A stretch of DNA of 64,000 bases from Neodontobutis hainanensis (taxonomy: Eukaryota > Chordata > Actinopteri > Gobiiformes > Odontobutidae), in assembly GCA_024349245.1 (NCBI GenBank), contig JALDNG010000079.1:641001-705000 (forward strand), written 5' to 3'. The notes below the pieces were generated by a model that saw only the letters and a list, made by a program, of their open reading frames with translations, had not been told where the DNA came from and did not search any database. Of the stretch, positions 63,901 through 64,000 are shown piece after piece (positions within the stretch are counted from its first letter, which is position 1; every line of letters begins with the position of its first letter). A program made the position numbers and the translations under genes.

Positions 63901-64000
63901 GTTTAAATAAAAAAATTAACAAGGACATAATAGAATAATCATTAAGGGAAAATTAATTTACTGCTTAATACACAAATATTTAACATACATAGTTTACACT
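60951..64000. other. Intron, with GC-richer stretches
   Basis: No exon recognised. Two stretches are clearly GC-richer and repeat-free: about 61070-61420 and 63360-63790. They are candidates for conserved non-coding sequence, which cannot be tested here. The rest is AT-rich. Confidence 0.45.

Larger units (their letters stand above)
45285..64000 (+). other. FBXL17: FBXL17 intron downstream of the exon (5' part)
   Basis: The stretch starts with the GT donor and runs to the window end without a recognisable further exon. The terminal FBXL17 exon should encode about 50 residues beginning near VNEVTVEQLV; I did not see a matching frame. Transposon density is clearly higher here than upstream: hAT, LINE fragment, LINE/SINE tails and a local duplication. 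Confidence 0.78.

Noticed and set aside
45285..64000. Terminal FBXL17 exon
   Set aside because: No frame resembling the expected VNEVTVEQLV...end was found by eye; a TBLASTN would be decisive.
1..64000. tRNA, rRNA, CRISPR arrays, operons, bacterial-type promoters or terminators
   Set aside because: No cloverleaf with A and B boxes, no regular spacer-repeat array and no prokaryotic gene layout; the context is a vertebrate intron.

Overview
The window reads as intronic sequence of a vertebrate nuclear gene, most likely from a ray-finned (teleost) fish. It is AT-rich and CpG-poor, with no operons, no long uninterrupted genes and no CpG island. It carries (TG)n, (CA)n and (TA)n microsatellites and decayed transposon families that are typical of teleost genomes: hAT, Tc1/mariner, LINE/SINE 3' tails, and a common fish interspersed repeat ending in an 'aggaccttcttgctgtgaggc'-like block. 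The one coding element I can support is a single 143-bp internal exon on the + strand (45142-45284). It encodes leucine-rich-repeat sequence that I recognise as the C-terminal part of FBXL17, the substrate-binding subunit of an SCF ubiquitin ligase. A strong polypyrimidine tract and AG precede it, and a GT donor follows it.

Layout. Positions 1-45141 are the preceding FBXL17 intron, or at least its last 45 kb. It holds microsatellites, an inverted pair of copies of one unnamed repeat (3.3 and 6.7 kb), a fish repeat at 22.5-22.9 kb with a second copy in the opposite orientation at 37.9 kb, a 15-bp and a 27-bp perfect hairpin (22.2 and 29.4 kb), and a composite block at 42.7-43.3 kb (SINE/LINE tail, Tc1/mariner 3' end, LINE tail, long (TA)n). 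Positions 45285-64000 are the start of the following intron. It holds a (TA)27 tract, a LINE reverse-transcriptase C-terminal fragment (52.2 kb), a diverged local duplication (54.9 and 55.9 kb), and a 1411-bp hAT element with a perfect 8-bp target-site duplication and a frameshifted BED-finger exon (57.0-58.4 kb). I found neither the previous nor the terminal FBXL17 exon in the window.

I see no new multi-gene system here. The observations most worth checking are the perfect 27-bp foldback at 29399-29457, the intact-boundary hAT element, the 54.9/55.9 kb duplication and one unexplained 181-codon open frame at 3995-4540. Everything outside the exon is best read as intron, decayed mobile DNA and possible regulatory sequence.
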